NCBI GenBank assembly: GCA_017622575.1 | Contig: JAGAQU010000112.1 | Location: 1 to 34,597, forward strand | DNA from: Lachnospiraceae bacterium | Lineage (GTDB): Bacteria > Bacillota > Clostridia > Lachnospirales > Lachnospiraceae | Direction of reading: 5' to 3' | DNA: 34,597 bases | Shown here: positions 34,552 to 34,597 of the stretch, piece by piece | How positions within the stretch are numbered: position 1 is the stretch's first letter | How the letters are laid out: each line of letters opens with the position of its first letter | Translations under genes and position numbers: made by a program | Notes under the pieces: generated by a model | Databases searched by the model: none | What the model saw: only the letters and a program-made list of their open reading frames with translations | Told to the model about the DNA's origin: nothing

Positions 34552-34597
34552 ATGTTGAATAAGGAAGACAAGATATACGTGGCAGGGCACAGAGGAC
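34552..34597 (+). CDS. fcl: GDP-L-fucose synthase, N-terminal start only
   Basis: Only the first 15 codons are inside the window (MLNKEDKIYVAGHRG). KIYVAGHRG is the typical start of the Fcl/WcaG NAD(P)-binding loop, normally continuing with (L/M)VGSAI. The enzyme would turn the Gmd product into GDP-L-fucose by epimerisation and reduction. AGAGGAC lies upstream at usable spacing. The short visible part limits certainty, but gmd nearby supports it. Confidence 0.75.
   Translation, partial: MLNKEDKIYVAGHRG

Noticed and set aside
1..34597. CRISPR arrays, insertion sequences, rRNA genes or intact tRNA genes
   Set aside because: No regularly spaced repeats, transposase-like proteins, rRNA stretches or complete cloverleaf genes were noticed in the intergenic regions.

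Overview
This window looks like chromosomal DNA of a motile, low-to-moderate GC Firmicute of class Clostridia, most likely a Lachnospiraceae (Roseburia/Agathobacter-like). That placement is inference. It rests on a flagellar mbl-flgG-flgG-flgJ cluster, a comFC-yvyF pair, a cdaA-cdaR-glmM operon, an HPr with both regulatory sites, strong AGGAGG-type ribosome binding sites and the style of the proteins. No rRNA, CRISPR array or insertion sequence was seen, and no gene-free stretch exceeds 300 bases.

Region 1 (1-2291) is the right end of an integrated mobile element. It holds a tyrosine integrase, a long imperfect palindrome, a two-gene MntA/HepT toxin-antitoxin module with all diagnostic residues, a tandem 11-bp repeat, and the 3' part of a tRNA-Gln(CUG) that lacks its 5' half. 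The fragment is followed by a strong terminator that probably belonged to the original tRNA. The element therefore appears to sit in a tRNA-Gln gene, with its other end to the left of the window.

Region 2 (2371-6333) has a reverse-strand membrane acyltransferase, then a forward cluster of acyl-ACP thioesterase, CvfB-like S1 protein and CPBP membrane protease. It ends with a convergent small YjfB-family gene. Region 3 (6607-11863) is a cell-division and envelope cluster: a PucR/CdaR-type regulator, ftsE, ftsX, an EnvC/PcsB-like M23 murein hydrolase and a CtpA-type S41 protease. FtsEX is expected to gate the hydrolase across the membrane. Region 4 (12021-16924) is uvrB-uvrA behind a sigma-A promoter overlapped by a good LexA/SOS box.

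Region 5 (17083-20073) is mbl followed by two FlgG-like rod proteins and a FlgJ-like rod-binding protein, as in the mbl-flhO-flhP arrangement of Bacillus subtilis. Region 6 (20166-28477) is one long closely packed series: recD2, comFC, yvyF, two unrecognised membrane proteins, cdaA, cdaR, glmM. It links DNA repair and uptake, flagellar accessory functions, c-di-AMP synthesis and the first committed step of peptidoglycan precursor synthesis. Next come an HPr-family gene with its own promoter and terminator, and a reverse-strand DUF3048 lipoprotein.

Region 7 (30328-34597) begins a surface-glycan area: dTDP-rhamnose reductase, a DUF212 membrane protein, GDP-mannose 4,6-dehydratase, a large polytopic membrane protein, and the first 15 codons of a probable GDP-L-fucose synthase. 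Gmd plus Fcl would make GDP-L-fucose.

Most of the window is ordinary core genome. The parts most worth a second look are the split tRNA-Gln junction with its palindrome and MntA/HepT cargo, the unnamed membrane-protein pair in front of cdaA, and two operator-like dyads overlapping the uvrB and mbl promoters.
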